DNA from: Macrosoma leucophasiata
Taxonomy: Eukaryota; Arthropoda; Insecta; Lepidoptera; Hedylidae
DNA length: 64,000 bases
Direction: 5' to 3'
NCBI GenBank assembly: GCA_036365455.1
Contig: JAWQUS010000004.1
Location: 5,835,501 to 5,899,500 of the forward strand
Below the pieces are notes generated by a model. That model had not been told where the DNA came from. It saw only the letters and a list, made by a program, of their open reading frames with translations, and searched no databases. A program made the translations under genes and the position numbers. Of the stretch, positions 35,463 through 46,719 are shown piece after piece. Every line of letters starts with the position of its first letter. Position 1 is the stretch's first letter.

Positions 35463-35716
35463 GCCATCCTCCTATCAAATACATATTTTTATATTTTCGT
35501 ACCTAATATTTTTTTCAACCAATACACATTTTTGAATTATTTCGCTATCGTAGATTGAATCAAACAATTCAGAGTTCAATTTTTCTTCAATTTGTTCACA
35601 GAGCTCCATAACATCTATGTCTTCACATATTTCTTCTCAGTCAAACTTATCCAAACTTTCACTGCTCTCAAACAGATCCGTGTTCACAGTATTGTTCAAG
35701 AAAGCACGTTCCATTT
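35463..35716 (-). pseudogene. Acidic N-terminal exon-like segment of the Polinton-type gene
   Basis: From ATG at 35716 the minus strand reads an acidic stretch (LFESSESLDKFD, then a stop, then EEICEDIDVMELCEQIEEKL) up to about 35500. An in-frame stop separates it from the charged finger-bearing ORF that follows. It may be the original start of the same gene. A GT/AG pair would give an intron of about 37 nt, probably too short, so a frameshift is likelier. Confidence 0.4.
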
Positions 35717-35782
35717 TTGATGGTTAATGTCAGGAATCAGAACAAATAGTGACTGGTCTTGACTTCAGATATTTGAAAGTTC

Positions 35783-36193
35783 TTAATTACTTGTTGTTGA
35801 ATACCATTTTTCACTTGTATCTTGCAATGAATTTTCTGTCGTGATTTCATATATCATCTTATTTGTGTTTCCATAATTATAATTCTTATCGTTAGTGTAA
35901 TATTTCACCCTGGATTTTGTATTTTTCCAATGTTCTGTAGCAGGCACCTTTGCGATTTCTTTCAGGTCATATATTTCAATGTTTCTCAAATGCATTGCAT
36001 TAGAGGCATCGTCTTTGTTTGTAGCTATAAACAAAACGCCTCCGTTCGGTTGTGATCGCGATACCGACGATGATAGCTTCTTTTTCTTGTTTTTACTAAA
36101 ATCGAATAATTCATCTAAGTTTTCTGTTTCTTCACGTTTTCTCTTAACATTTTGTGGTTCTAACGTGAATGTATCAGGCGTATCGTCATCCAA
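35783..36193 (-). CDS. Small charged ORF beside the Polinton-type genes
   Basis: A 136-codon frame opens with an acidic stretch, then a basic, nuclear-signal-like patch (VKRKREETE and KNKKKKL, residues about 17-40). Its C-terminal half is polar, with WKNTKSRVKYYTNDKNYNYG. I do not recognise the family. A decayed second copy of its middle lies at 32795-32860, so the sequence was carried with the element. It lies on the same strand as the ATPase and polymerase frames. It could be a minor element protein or the N-terminal part of a larger one. Confidence 0.45.
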   Translation of the reverse strand: MDDDTPDTFTLEPQNVKRKREETENLDELFDFSKNKKKKLSSSVSRSQPNGGVLFIATNKDDASNAMHLRNIEIYDLKEIAKVPATEHWKNTKSRVKYYTNDKNYNYGNTNKMIYEITTENSLQDTSEKWYSTTSN

Positions 36194-36627
36194 AAGTAGA
36201 GGTTGAAAGTTAAAATACGACTTCTATGAATTTTCTTCAAAGGCTAGTTTCTGTAACAATAATATTCCTGTTATTTATTTATATTTTATCACATGAGGTA
36301 AGACGACGTTAATTTTGTTATAAATATACCTATACCAGCACAGAGTATCAAGTAGTAGGGATACTAGAGAGCTGCCTCAAAAAAAAAACCCTCCTTTTTT
36401 GCTCTCTGATAGACAGAAGTTTGGTGTCAAACTGGGGGTTTTTGGGTATGCTCGATCGAATGCGCTTATCCGTTTTCTGTTATTTCTAATGGATAAAAAG
36501 TTAGCTTTTGCAATGATTACGTTCTTAGTTCGTTACTTAATTGATTGCCTACCACCCAGTCCTTATATGATTACTTAATGACCAGTCATTACTAAGACAT
36601 AACTATAATAATTAACTAATTACCACA

Positions 36628-37035
36628 TTAACGCTCAAAGTTCAAAGAAATATCTCTCTGTCCTTTTCCTTGATGGAATAGATTTTGTGTAATGTAAAAT
36701 ACACTTAAATTTCTATGATGACTACCTTTAGTGAATATGTCAACAATTCTTCCATCGGATTCTTTCATAAGATCATCAATTATAATAAGATTCGAATCTT
36801 TACCATCGAACATATTCAGATCCGGAATACCCTGATAATAATCAACGTTATTTAAATTATACAACGGCTGCATTTCATCAAAGCACCACGTTATTTGATT
36901 TAACGTTGTGTTGCATATACAATTAGCATATTTCATAAAATTTGTAACAAAATTAGATTTTCCACAGCCACTTGGTCCGGCGACTATTGCAGTAAATGGG
37001 TGGATGAAATGAAACATTCTGACACGTAAAGTCAC
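36628..37035 (-). CDS. FtsK/HerA-type packaging ATPase, C-terminally truncated
   Basis: The ATPase type that pumps DNA into capsids in Polintons and related double-stranded DNA viruses. The 135-residue frame has a Walker A loop GPSGCGKS (residues 20-27), a Walker B strand LIIIDDLM (83-90) and a downstream FYITQN segment (113-118) where the family carries its sensor. Homologues are usually 200-300 residues; here recognisable sequence stops at GQRDISLN and the frame ends three codons later, so the C-terminal part is lost. It lies 327 bp downstream of the polymerase frame on the same strand, the usual neighbourhood of such elements. Probably not functional. Confidence 0.8.
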   Translation of the reverse strand: MTLRVRMFHFIHPFTAIVAGPSGCGKSNFVTNFMKYANCICNTTLNQITWCFDEMQPLYNLNNVDYYQGIPDLNMFDGKDSNLIIIDDLMKESDGRIVDIFTKGSHHRNLSVFYITQNLFHQGKGQRDISLNFER

Positions 37036-37362
37036 TAAGAGGAATAAGAAATAAATAAACTCAATATTTGGAAAGCACTCAATATATTCATGTAAATTTA
37101 TTAAAAAAAAATAGTACTAATACTAATGTTCAATGTACACAAAATAAAAAAAAATTGCTTATTAGGATTCCATTTCATTATTATTAACTAATCTTACATT
37201 AATAACATATATCATATACAAATAAAATTCTTAATACAAAACATTTGATGGTGAACAGTGAATTATGTAGACTCAAGTTAATAAAAATATATCTTCAAGT
37301 ATTTTATTTACAATATATAACTACATACAATTAAAAATAAATTATAAAAAAAATATAGTTCC

Positions 37363-39659
37363 TTAATCACATTCATTTACACCTTGTAACTTATAATGAC
37401 CCCATGCTAATGTGTCAATATTATTGGACATGATACATCGTTTTGTATCATTGTAGGACAAAGATATTTTGTTTATTCTTTGTGTAAATATTGCATGTTT
37501 TATGGATCTAAACCTATACATAGAATTATACTGAACGACTTTATTCAAAAGACATGATTTGTAATCTTTCATCGACATCCTTTGTGTAATACATTTATTA
37601 ATACCTTTGCATTTTGCTGTTAATTTTGACTGTGTTTCTATTGCATACATTTTTGATCTTAAACCTACGAATTCTTTTACTATTTCACCATTATTTTCAT
37701 CCTTAAAGAAACCTAATTTCTTTTTGTTAATTTGTGGATAGTTATGAATATTTTTCGAGGGAAAGCTGGATGTATCAAAATATGTTAATATATCAGGTTT
37801 AATGTCCTCATAGAAATTTTCAGTAAAGATTTGATAAATGAAACTGTCTGTATCTGTATATAATAACTTAACTTTGTTGTTAAACTTTCGCAACATGTAA
37901 TCGTAATCAAAATCATACATGAGAATTTTTGATATGTCTAAAATGGAGAAACCTAAGTAAATGGGTTTATCATAACATACTTTAGTTTTTTGTAGCTGTA
38001 CTGCTACCAAGTTTTCTGAGAAAATTGATATGCTTTTAAATTCCGGTTTTGCTATAAGGTCTTGGACACCCAAAGATTTACCACGATTATCCCAGTGGGT
38101 AAGTAATTTCACAGTGACTCGTTTTTCTACATTTTCCATTGTTTTTCCAAATACCGAATTGTTCATTAATTTGAAAAAATCTTTTTCGAATTCTGAGACT
38201 GCTTTTGTTTGTAATTCAGTATTTAAATCAATATATTTTTTTAACCACGGACTTTGTTTAAACTGTAAAATTCTATGAACTTTGGTTATTTTGAGTCCCA
38301 TTTTTAGACATTGTTTAAGATTTCTATAATGAATTTTATATTTTAATTTATCTTTTAAATTGGGAATAAGTTTTTTGTCTTTTGACCCCCCAACACATAT
38401 ATTTTCAGGACACAAAGGAAAGTCAGAATGTAAATCATGAAGTTCTTTTGGATATTCTAAATCAACTTCTAAAATATAACCTAATGGGGATGTATCCGAT
38501 ACATTGAAATCTGTGTCTGAACTAACCCATTCAAAACCTCCCTCAGGAAGGAATTGTGACATAGCCCATCCATAGAGATTGTTTGCATCGAAATAAGTTA
38601 TGTAAGATGTAGCTTCATTTTCATCAAAGTCATGTAAAAATTTATTATTTGCTTTTGCATGACGATTACTGCATTGAGATATACCTCCTCTAATACCTAC
38701 TTTGATAAAAGCTATCTGATCAATGTCCTTAAGTAATTCTAATTTTACTTTAGTTTTTTTAAGCATAGCATCCCAACTCAATCCCGGTGCTGTATAGTAA
38801 TGGCTAGGATCTAAACCATATGTTTCGAGACAAAGGACACGGAAATTTTCAAAAATATCAGCTAGCAACAAAACGTCAGTTTTTAAATATAAATTCGAAT
38901 AATCAAGCATCTTTCGACAACCGAAGTGTTGCCAAACATCTTGAGCACGTTTATGATCATCATCAGAAATGGATCTACCAGTAAGCGAACTATAAAATTG
39001 ATCTTTATTTGGTAAAGAGGTTAAATTTAAACAATCATAAGATGTCATGAATTCGTATGGGTAAACACCTTTGACCCGAAGTCGATCAAAATCTTCTTTA
39101 GCAGGAAAGTTCTTTTTAAGTTCACATAAATTTTCATCTTTCCAGTTTTTGGCTAACTGATCAAGACTACACGGTAAAAATTTAAAAGAATCGATAAATC
39201 TTAAATCAATTTTTTGGTTATTTACCGTTAAATGTTTCGTAAATGAAATATATTTTTCCTTATTTTGAGGTATAATATCAACGTCTCCTTCAACAAAATT
39301 AAGTGCATGCACAATGAAATGTGCATCGTAATTACTTAGATTATGTAGAAATATTGGTACATATTTTTTTTTACATACTTCATGTGCTACACCTCTAATA
39401 TTACCGGTTTGATAACTAAAGTCTAAAGTTTTTTCTCCATTTAAGTCAGTTTCACAAATATAACAAATTTTTGTATTTTCTATATTAATATAATCTAAAG
39501 CTGAGAGAGTCTTTGGAGATTTTTGAAAACTATTTTTTCTACATATTATTTTTAGATCATCATATAACCTACTCATGAATATTTTAGCACAGTCGGGGCC
39601 ACTATATGATTCATATTTAGACAAACTATCATCGAAATCACATTTGATGTAATATCCGA
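37363..39659 (-). CDS. Protein-primed family B DNA polymerase (Polinton/Maverick-type), 5'-truncated
   Basis: A replicative polymerase of a self-synthesising DNA transposon. From its first ATG (39624) the frame has 753 residues; homology extends upstream to about 39659, then meets an in-frame stop. Exonuclease II motif HNLSNYD is at 94-100 and exonuclease III YLKTD at 246-250. Polymerase motif A is FDANNLYG (345-352), motif B KLMNNSVFGK (485-494) and motif C YTDTDSF (589-595), with both catalytic Asp residues. The C-terminus is complete by family comparison. The exonuclease I motif and the N-terminal zinc-finger region are missing; equivalents lie decayed at 33671-35456. There is no stop or frameshift over 2.3 kb, so the copy is fairly young or was kept by selection until recently. 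Confidence 0.9.
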
Positions 39660-39660
39660 A

Positions 39661-40148
39661 ACTATAATTATACTATTGTTCAATCAATGTTACTATTTTA
39701 TCTAGACAACATTTTTTTAGGCTACGATCACCTTGTTGCGGCAGAACTACCCATTTTTTCCCTTGGGACTGCGGGACAGAACTCTGGAATCCCTACTACT
39801 ATGATCCTTGACAGTAAGTAATTTTATAAAAGTTTTCATAATAATTATGATCCGAACTAAATACTTAAAATCACATTAATCTTGAAGCCCATCCAAATCC
39901 GCAATCAGCATAATAAACAATATAGTAGCAAGTGGTGGGGGTCCGATCCCCCGCGGCCGTGGGAACTCTGCCACGTGTCGACCTCCACCCGAACGTTTGA
40001 GCATGTCCATACATGCTCACGAATGCCCTACATTAGGCGGTGATAAAAATTAGGTAAATGTGAGAAAAATGAGAAAAAAAGTGTATGAAAATATTTCATG
40101 GTAAAGTATTTTATTCAATTATTTTTAAGCAATAAGTTAAGACCTGTA
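39661..40148. other. No gene; small palindromes
   Basis: It contains GGGGGTCCGATCCCCC (39948-39963) and a TGAGCATGT/ACATGCTCA stem (about 39998-40019). Related short pieces recur near 40580 and 40865 (ATTCGTGGTGATTA). Confidence 0.4.
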
Positions 40149-40516
40149 AGCCTGGGTTGCACCACGACTTTTGTAAAAGTTAAAGTTATTGTAACGTTTC
40201 ACATCCCTCTCTAATCTTTAACAGATTTCTGTAATGATATGTTCTTAGGTTTTCGCGAGCTACACTCATTGAAATAAAAATCATGATCATGATCATGATT
40301 TTAAAAATCATTTTAGTTTAATATACGCGAGATTTCTGTAAGTTAGAGAAGGATGTGAAATATTACGATAACTAAGTATTTTTAATATGAAAATATATAT
40401 AATATTAATATTATATAATATTAATATATAATATAAAAATATGAATACAAATCGTGAAAGTTTAAAACAGATAACTAAGTATAACAAAATTCGTGATGCA
40501 AGTGGTGTAACCCAGG
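40149..40516. mobile_element. TIR MITE (GCCTGGGTTGCACCA), copy 1, with insert
   Basis: It starts GCCTGGGTTGCACCACGA and ends GTGGTGTAACCCAGGC. The inner arms CATCCCTCTCTAA and TTAGAGAAGGATG pair. A fragment with CATGATCATGATCATG and TAATATACGCGAGA is inserted in one arm. The copy at 43093-43235 is the compact form. Confidence 0.75.
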
Positions 40517-41145
40517 CTAACTGTTTTTTTAATTTACGTAATTTTTAGTAATTATTTTTCTAAGTAGGTATGTCATCATGCCACTATTGCGATTCGTGGT
40601 GATTAGAATAAAATACTTATTAATTTATTAAAGAATATTAAGTGAGAAAAACCCCGCTTAGTTTATTAAAATAAAATAAATTTATTTTTTAAGAAAAATG
40701 GAAAGAAAAGACTGCCTGTAGTCCAATTTTTCTTTCCCTTTTTCTTTAAATATAATTCCTCGCATGTGTTATTGCAAAATCCAATTAAGTAAAACAAATT
40801 AAATTTACTAAAAATAAAATTATCCGTTTTATTTTTTCCCACCCGATGGCCTGCGCGTGACAATACATGGCCACGAATACCCTGTATTAAATTCGTGGTG
40901 ATTATAAAATGAGGTAATGATATGATAGAATTTACGAATTCCTATTAAGGTAAGTAAAAGATAAGTATAAGGTAAATGGATGAGGTACAGTATCCAATCA
41001 GAATTATATTGCACATCGCCCTTAGGAAAGAGATTTTGGCTTATTTCGGGTCTGTAGAGCGTTATCTCTTTCGACCAAGTTACGTAGGTAAATGTAAATT
41101 TTGTCGACCATTTTGATCAAGTTTTGACCAATACCGCACTATCAG

Positions 41146-41325
41146 CACACCGCGGACACTCGCCCAAAATCCTATAAAAACGCTTAATTTGATATCTATT
41201 GCACAGACATTAGTGACGTGTATTTACACGTGCACCTGTGTGCGAAGCACGTAGAGAATACCAAACGTTGCCCATAAGAGGGGAGGAGGTTGGGTGAGGC
41301 GGGGAAATCGGGTGGGACGTGGACG
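41146..41325 (+). repeat. Repeat family P, copy 1
   Basis: CACACCGCGGACACTC, AAACGCTTAATTTGATATCT, GTGACGTGTATTTACACGTG and GCCCATAAGAGGGGAGGAGG are shared with 56639-56854, where the same sequence is an insertion in a SINE. It holds a small CACGTG-type palindrome and no ORF. The class is unknown. Confidence 0.6.
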
Positions 41326-41330
41326 GGACT

Positions 41331-41610
41331 TTTATGTCGTGAAGTGGTAAACAAGCATGCAGTTCACATTGATGTTAAGTGATTACTGCAGCCTATAGAC
41401 ACCCACACAAAGATCAAGGTCAAAATGCAGATGCGTTACCACTCCTGAGGCCTAAGGTGTTATGCCTCTGTGCCGGAAATTACAGGGCCGTACATTACCA
41501 CCTGACCGGAACACGATAGTGTTGAACACTACCATTTAGCGGCAAGTATATTAGGTAATGCGGTGGTGCCTACGCCCCCGAGCTCCGTCACAGGAGCTCT
41601 ACCACCAGTA
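41331..41610 (-). mobile_element. RepA element, full-length
   Basis: A complete minus copy directly abutting repeat P. It is well conserved, with GGTCAGGTGGTAATGTACGG and ATAACACCTTAGGCCTCAGG when read on minus. Confidence 0.75.
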
Positions 41611-41935
41611 AAAATGGTAACCCATATCTACTTAACGGACATTTTTATTCGCAGTTTGGTCCCGAACTATACCAGCAGGAATCTATACTTTCTCATTTAT
41701 CGAACCTGTCATAAATCAGAATCTTGATCTTAAATTGTCTACTTAACGGACAGTTACATTTTTATTCATAGTTTCACAAACAATGGGAAAAAATTATAAA
41801 GATTTAAGACCATAAAAAGAATCCCACCATTAATTTTATACTGTGGCTCTAATTAAGACTACGACATAGTCATAAACATTACACAGCTTATCGTTACATT
41901 GTCGTTATTCAACTATTTATACTTCGCTTACTTAG

Positions 41936-42475
41936 GCTGGGTTGCATCATTTTACTTTAACAATTTGTTAAACCACCGGTTAAGTAAAAGAATTGCACCA
42001 TTTGAAAATTGTAAAATAATAGCATAACTTTATCCCTAACTGGTCGAAGTCCGCTGGTTATTGTTAAATATAACCTCAAAATTGTTTGTCAGATGATGTG
42101 GGAATCTGTCAACTCTAATAACTTCAATGTCAAAAATATGCTGGCTGGTACAACCCATTTCGCAGTCATTGGTAAAGTAAAAGTTACTGTGTTAGATTTC
42201 ATCATCATCATCATTTCAGCCAAAAGACGTCCACTGCTGAACAAAAGCCCCAAAGAATGCCACAACGAACGGTCCTGGGCCGCCCTCATCCAGCGATTGC
42301 CCGCGACCTTTACCAGGTCGTCGGTCCACCTCGTGGGGGGCCTGCCTACCTATCGTTTTCCGGTACGCGGTCGCCACTCCAGAACTCTTCTGCCCCAACG
42401 GTGGAGATTCGGGTTCGGTGTTAGATTTAACAATAACCAAAACTTAAAGAAATATTTTGGTGCAATGGAACCTTA
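41936..42475. mobile_element. TIR MITE copy 2, split by a SINE
   Basis: Ends GGCTGGGTTGCATCATTTTA and TATTTTGGTGCAATGGAACC are inverted relatives of the 43093 element. The middle (42195-42425) is a different insertion starting after an (ATC)n tract. Confidence 0.6.
42195..42425 (+). mobile_element. Lepidopteran SINE/LINE-end insertion
   Basis: (ATC)n, then AAAAGACGTCCACTGCTGAA, CTCATCCAGCGATTGCC, GGGGGCCTGCCTACC and TACGCGGTCGCCACTCCAGA: a widespread lepidopteran repeat, inverted relative to its usual CATCATCATC-tailed form. Confidence 0.65.
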
Positions 42476-43092
42476 GTACTTATAGCAACAGATAATATAA
42501 TTTATTTCATCAATTATTTTCATATATGGACAGAAACAGCTTCATTGGTTTACAAAGTATCATAAACGTCTTTGTAACGTTCGGTTTTTTATCTGAAAAA
42601 ACATGGCCAAGTGTGTGATGGAGTCATGTGCGTGGTTTTTTAAGGTGCTGTAGAATTTGAATCTACAAAAGGGCTATGTAGACGCAAATTATGTCTATGA
42701 AAAACCGTTTAACGTGAGATACTTCGGCTATTATTTTGTGATACTTTAATCCAGTCTGAAACTTTCACTGAATTGCCCAGTGAATTAGTCTAGTTCTAAG
42801 GCCGCCTACGTAAGTATTAAAAAAAAAATTGGGCCGTTGATATTTAAAGGAGTGAAAATTCACTCCTATAAATGCTATACTCTCTAATAAGATGTGGGCT
42901 ACTTCCACTTTATTACACCATTCCTAATAAATTACATGCAAGGTATAACTTTAAGTCTACGAGTAGTGGAAACCACCACAGACACCACAAATACGGCCAG
43001 ATACTCATACAACTATGTCTAGGTGGATATCATCATAGACTTAAAATACAAAATGCAACCCAGAGGTAGGTAGGTACTACCTACTACTCTAA

Positions 43093-43235
43093 GCCTGGGT
43101 TACACCAAGATATTTATTTGTTTTAGTTAAAGATATTGTAACATTTCACATCCTTCTCTAACTTAAAGAAATCTGTTAAAGTTAGAGAAGGATGTGAAAT
43201 TAATTTTACAAATATCTTGGTGCAACCCAGGCAAA
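43093..43235. mobile_element. TIR MITE copy 3, compact
   Basis: GCCTGGGTTACACCAAGATA and its inverse TATCTTGGTGCAACCCAGGC bound 143 bp. CACATCCTTCTCTAACTT is inverted just inside, so almost the whole element can fold. It is non-coding. Confidence 0.85.
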
Positions 43236-43594
43236 CTTATTTAACTTTCGTAGTATCTTATAGTTTAAAGAAATCTACATAACAACACACACAAATATAC
43301 GGAACATATTATAAGGTTTCGATCTTCTCAAACAACGGAACTCCAAAACTCATAACAGTTCGCATATGTTAGAAATCGCGTGACAAAAATGTGCGCCATA
43401 TAAAATATCATGGCATGAGATGGGGCCGACGACCCCGCCTGAAATAGGTAACCTTGACCGTTAGTTGCCCTGTTTACCCTGCTCACCAAGGGCCTTGTGC
43501 TAGGGATGGGCGATATTAATCGATGAATAAGTCTAAATATCGATACTAAAAACATTATTTGTAAATATCTATTCCTTTGTGCAATGAATGAGCC

Positions 43595-43945
43595 AAAAAA
43601 TAGGTAAGCAGTTTATATGAATGTGAGTAATATTGCAGCCTGAAATGGAAATGAAGATGCATTGGAAGTTAAGTGTAACCTGAGGCCTAGATTATTTTTT
43701 ACATCCTACATCAATTCAATAATTTATTTGCATTCTGCAATGGTAGTAAGTATTGTTGGATATATTATCTCATACATCTATACGAAAACCGATGGCCCAA
43801 ATGCAGATGCATTGCCGCTCCTGAGGCTTGTGAGCTCATTGATTGATTGCACGCTCGTATGAGTTGTTTTGCGTCTGTGACTTAATTACGGGTCCATGCA
43901 TAATCATCTAACCGGAAAACGATAGTGCTGAACACGGCCAACATG
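43595..43945 (-). mobile_element. RepA element, diverged
   Basis: The RepA order is kept but interrupted (43690-43790). GATAGTGCTGAACAC is at the 3' side on plus. Confidence 0.5.
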
Positions 43946-44431
43946 GCCAAGTATTTGTCGAAGTCATGGGAACGTTGAAGACCCTTCAAGGTGCGGAGCT
44001 CCGTAGAGTTCGTGGTAGACGCAAATTCTACCCATCAAAAACTATTAAACGTGAGTAACTTACAATACTTTTTGTGATAATTTAATTTAATCTGAAGTAG
44101 CTATTGCGGTGGTACCTACAGCCTATATGACGATATCAAAATCGAATTAAAATATGATGATATCGAAATCGTTTTCAATGTCGATATTTTATTTAATTCG
44201 CTCTTCCCTACCTTGTGCCGGCGCGTTTACCCTACCGAGTGTAAGATAAAATCTAAACCTTTCATGCTTTTATCGGTATACTAATGGACGCTGAAATTGA
44301 ATCTTGTTATGTATTTTGGAAGCTGAAATATACGAGTAAAATTGTTGTAATTAATTATTTATTAATAAATTTTTCGAAGTTTCATATTTGTTTTAATCAT
44401 TTCATGATACCGATAAGTAAAGCAATAAATA

Positions 44432-44847
44432 AGGTTTTTTTTTATGTAATGGGCGTGGCAAACAAGCATGCATTTTACATTGATGTTAAGTGATGACTGC
44501 AGCCTATAGACACCCACATGAAGACCAAGGTATTTTTTTGTTAAATCATGTCGATTTCCATACATTAACTTGTACATAAAAATTAAAAAAAGGTACAAGC
44601 AGCTTTGAAATATTATTTAGAACTTAGAACATTAACTACCTGGTACTTAAATATGTTTACCCCATCGGAATAAAATAGTCTTACCTCTATACTAAGTGTT
44701 AATTTTAAACTTTTTATACCGGAGAGTTGAAAATAGCATCTGCATCATGACCTTGGTCTTCGTGTGGGTGTCTATAGGCTGCAGTCATCACTTAACATCA
44801 ATGTGAACTGCATGATTGTTTGCCACTTCCATTACATAAAAAAAATA
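44432..44847. repeat. Inverted pair of RepA tails
   Basis: A minus RepA tail (44432-44532) and a plus RepA tail (44747-44847) form arms of about 100 bp around a 214-bp spacer. Both stop at the same internal point (GACCAAGG/CCTTGGTC), so one fold-back event or two equal truncations made them. Confidence 0.7.
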
Positions 44848-45049
44848 GTTTAAATGTTCTTTAATTTCGTCATTCAATTTTCAAACTTGTTACACTTTGT
44901 ACCTTTTATATATTTTTTTCTGTACGAAGCTTGCCATGCTTTGTTACAGGTGCTTGGAAGTATAGACAAATTTTCGCAATGAAAACGCTTGAAGAATTTT
45001 GTATCAGTGGCAAACAAGCATGCAGTTCACATTAATGGTAGGTACTTAA

Positions 45050-45262
45050 GTAAACCTAAAAAGAAAACTGGCTAGAAAGCTGAAATTTTCACAAATTATG
45101 TATTGCCCTTGGCGCCATAACAAGAATTAATAAAAATTAAAAAAATATGTATTATGGGGGCTCCCATACAACAAACATAATTTTTAAGCATTTTTTTTAC
45201 TTGATCTTAATAATTTCATTTTCTTCGTGCGCGAGTCCGACTCGCACTTAGCCGGTTTTTTA
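45050..45262 (-). repeat. GTCGGACTCGCGC-type dispersed repeat
   Basis: Its inverse reads GCTAAGTGCGAGTCGGACTC and TGTTGTATGGGAGCCCCCAT, hallmarks of a very common lepidopteran repeat. Relatives are at 10055-10090 and 19240-19345. Confidence 0.6.
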
Positions 45263-45894
45263 TATTATTTCACTCGCATGTGTTTTTGAGGAAATTCCAA
45301 AAAAATATAGCAATTATAAACAAATTGTGATAAATTGTAATCCGAGTAGAACATCTGTCTTTTATTACATATCAATGAATGTATGTTGTGCAAATTATAA
45401 TAAGATCCGGGGGTCTATAAGAACTGAGTGGCCATTGTTAGACACGTACGTTCACATCATTCACGAATTAACAGATTTGTGCAAAATATGTGAGGATGCA
45501 TATATCGTATTGTGAATAAAACTATGTATACTTGTGATAAAGATCAAGTGACGAGCTCTTCAGGCTGGAGCACCTTCTGCGCTCGCCGATTGCCCGGTGA
45601 AGTAGACCAATTCCGTCTCGAGACGTGCTGTCTACATAAGTCCGGCCCATATTTTTTTAATTTTATATTATTTGACGTTTGTCCAGAGATAACGCTCTAC
45701 GATGTCGAAACGAGCCGATCGTTTCATTCGATGTGCAATATTAATTGTTGAGGACTGTAGGGAGGTACTGCTGAAAGTAAAGTCGTAGTGCCGTCTGTGA
45801 ATCTCACCCTGAGACTCTTGGGTTGGATTATCATCATATAAGTCAACTTTAATAACTTGTGCAGAATTAGTGTAGCTCGCGAAAACCTACGGAT

Positions 45895-46102
45895 ATTGTA
45901 GAAATTAAACTTGCGGATTTTCTCGCGTATACAACACTCCCAAACTTCTTCTTACATCCGACGTTAATAAGACCAGGCTGAACATCGTCGAATTAGTCTG
46001 CCCGTGAACACGGTAGCTGGAAAGCGACCGATACGTCGGGTGTAAGAAGAAGTTTGGGAGTGTTGTATACGCGAGAAAATCCGCAAGTTTAATTTCTACA
46101 AT
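45895..46102. mobile_element. Foldback element with 69-bp arms
   Basis: 45895-45963 and 46034-46102 are inverted copies, 68 of 69 bases identical (core TCTCGCGTATACAACACTCC). The 70-bp centre contains AGCTGGAAAGCGACCGATAC, shared with the single arms at 2341 and 54778. No ORF. Confidence 0.9.
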
Positions 46103-46569
46103 GTACGAAAACGTTACCTACGGATATACTAAAAAAGTGAAAAAATTGGTAAATTATTTTAATTTATGCATATTTCATTCATCAAGTTGGATATGCTAAA
46201 TAAAATTGAAGTAGATTTTTTTATCTTCACAAAATGTTATGAATTTTAAAACCACAACAGTAATTATTTTGACAAGGGTTAACATTCAATCACTGATAAC
46301 ATAAGTGCAATTGAATGTTTTTTACCTTCAATGAAAAAATTTAATTAAACGGAAACAGTTATTAAGAATACATGATAAAATTCTTTAGTATTTTTTTTAT
46401 AGCAACTTATTTTTTCTGTCACGAGCTTTGTCATACACGCACATACCTACTTACATTATTTTTGTGTAGATAGTTAATTAGCTAACCACCTGTAGATACC
46501 TAGTCAACTTTAACTAGCGTTTGATAAGAGTAAAGCTAGTTTCTATTTCAGTCTCCTTTTTATAATATT

Positions 46570-46640
46570 ACTAGCTGTGCTCGCGACTTCGCCCGCGTGA
46601 GAGTTTATAATTGTTCAGTGTCTACTCGGATGAAGTCGTG
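46570..46640 (-). mobile_element. Helitron-like 3' end fragment
   Basis: ACTAGCTGTGCTCGCGACTT to TGAAGTCGTGG, the inverse of the 17460-17540 end. Confidence 0.55.
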
Positions 46641-46719
46641 GTATGGTAAATACTGCAGCCCATAGACATCTACACAAAAACCGGAGGCCAAAATACAGAT
46701 GTGTTGCCACCATGAGGCC

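Larger units (their letters stand above)
36351..39800. mobile_element. Possible internally deleted Polinton-type unit with short inverted ends
   Basis: AGTAGTAGGGAT at 36351-36362 is exactly inverted at 39789-39800, with partial matching beyond. These ends lie about 280 and 140 bp outside the points where the ATPase and polymerase homology stop. No matching 6-bp target duplication is seen (GTATCA against ATGATC). A 12-bp inverted match occurs often by chance in 64 kb; only its position near both breakpoints makes it worth noting. Confidence 0.3.

Noticed and set aside
36345..39806. A clean 6-bp Polinton target duplication
   Set aside because: The flanking hexamers GTATCA and ATGATC do not match.
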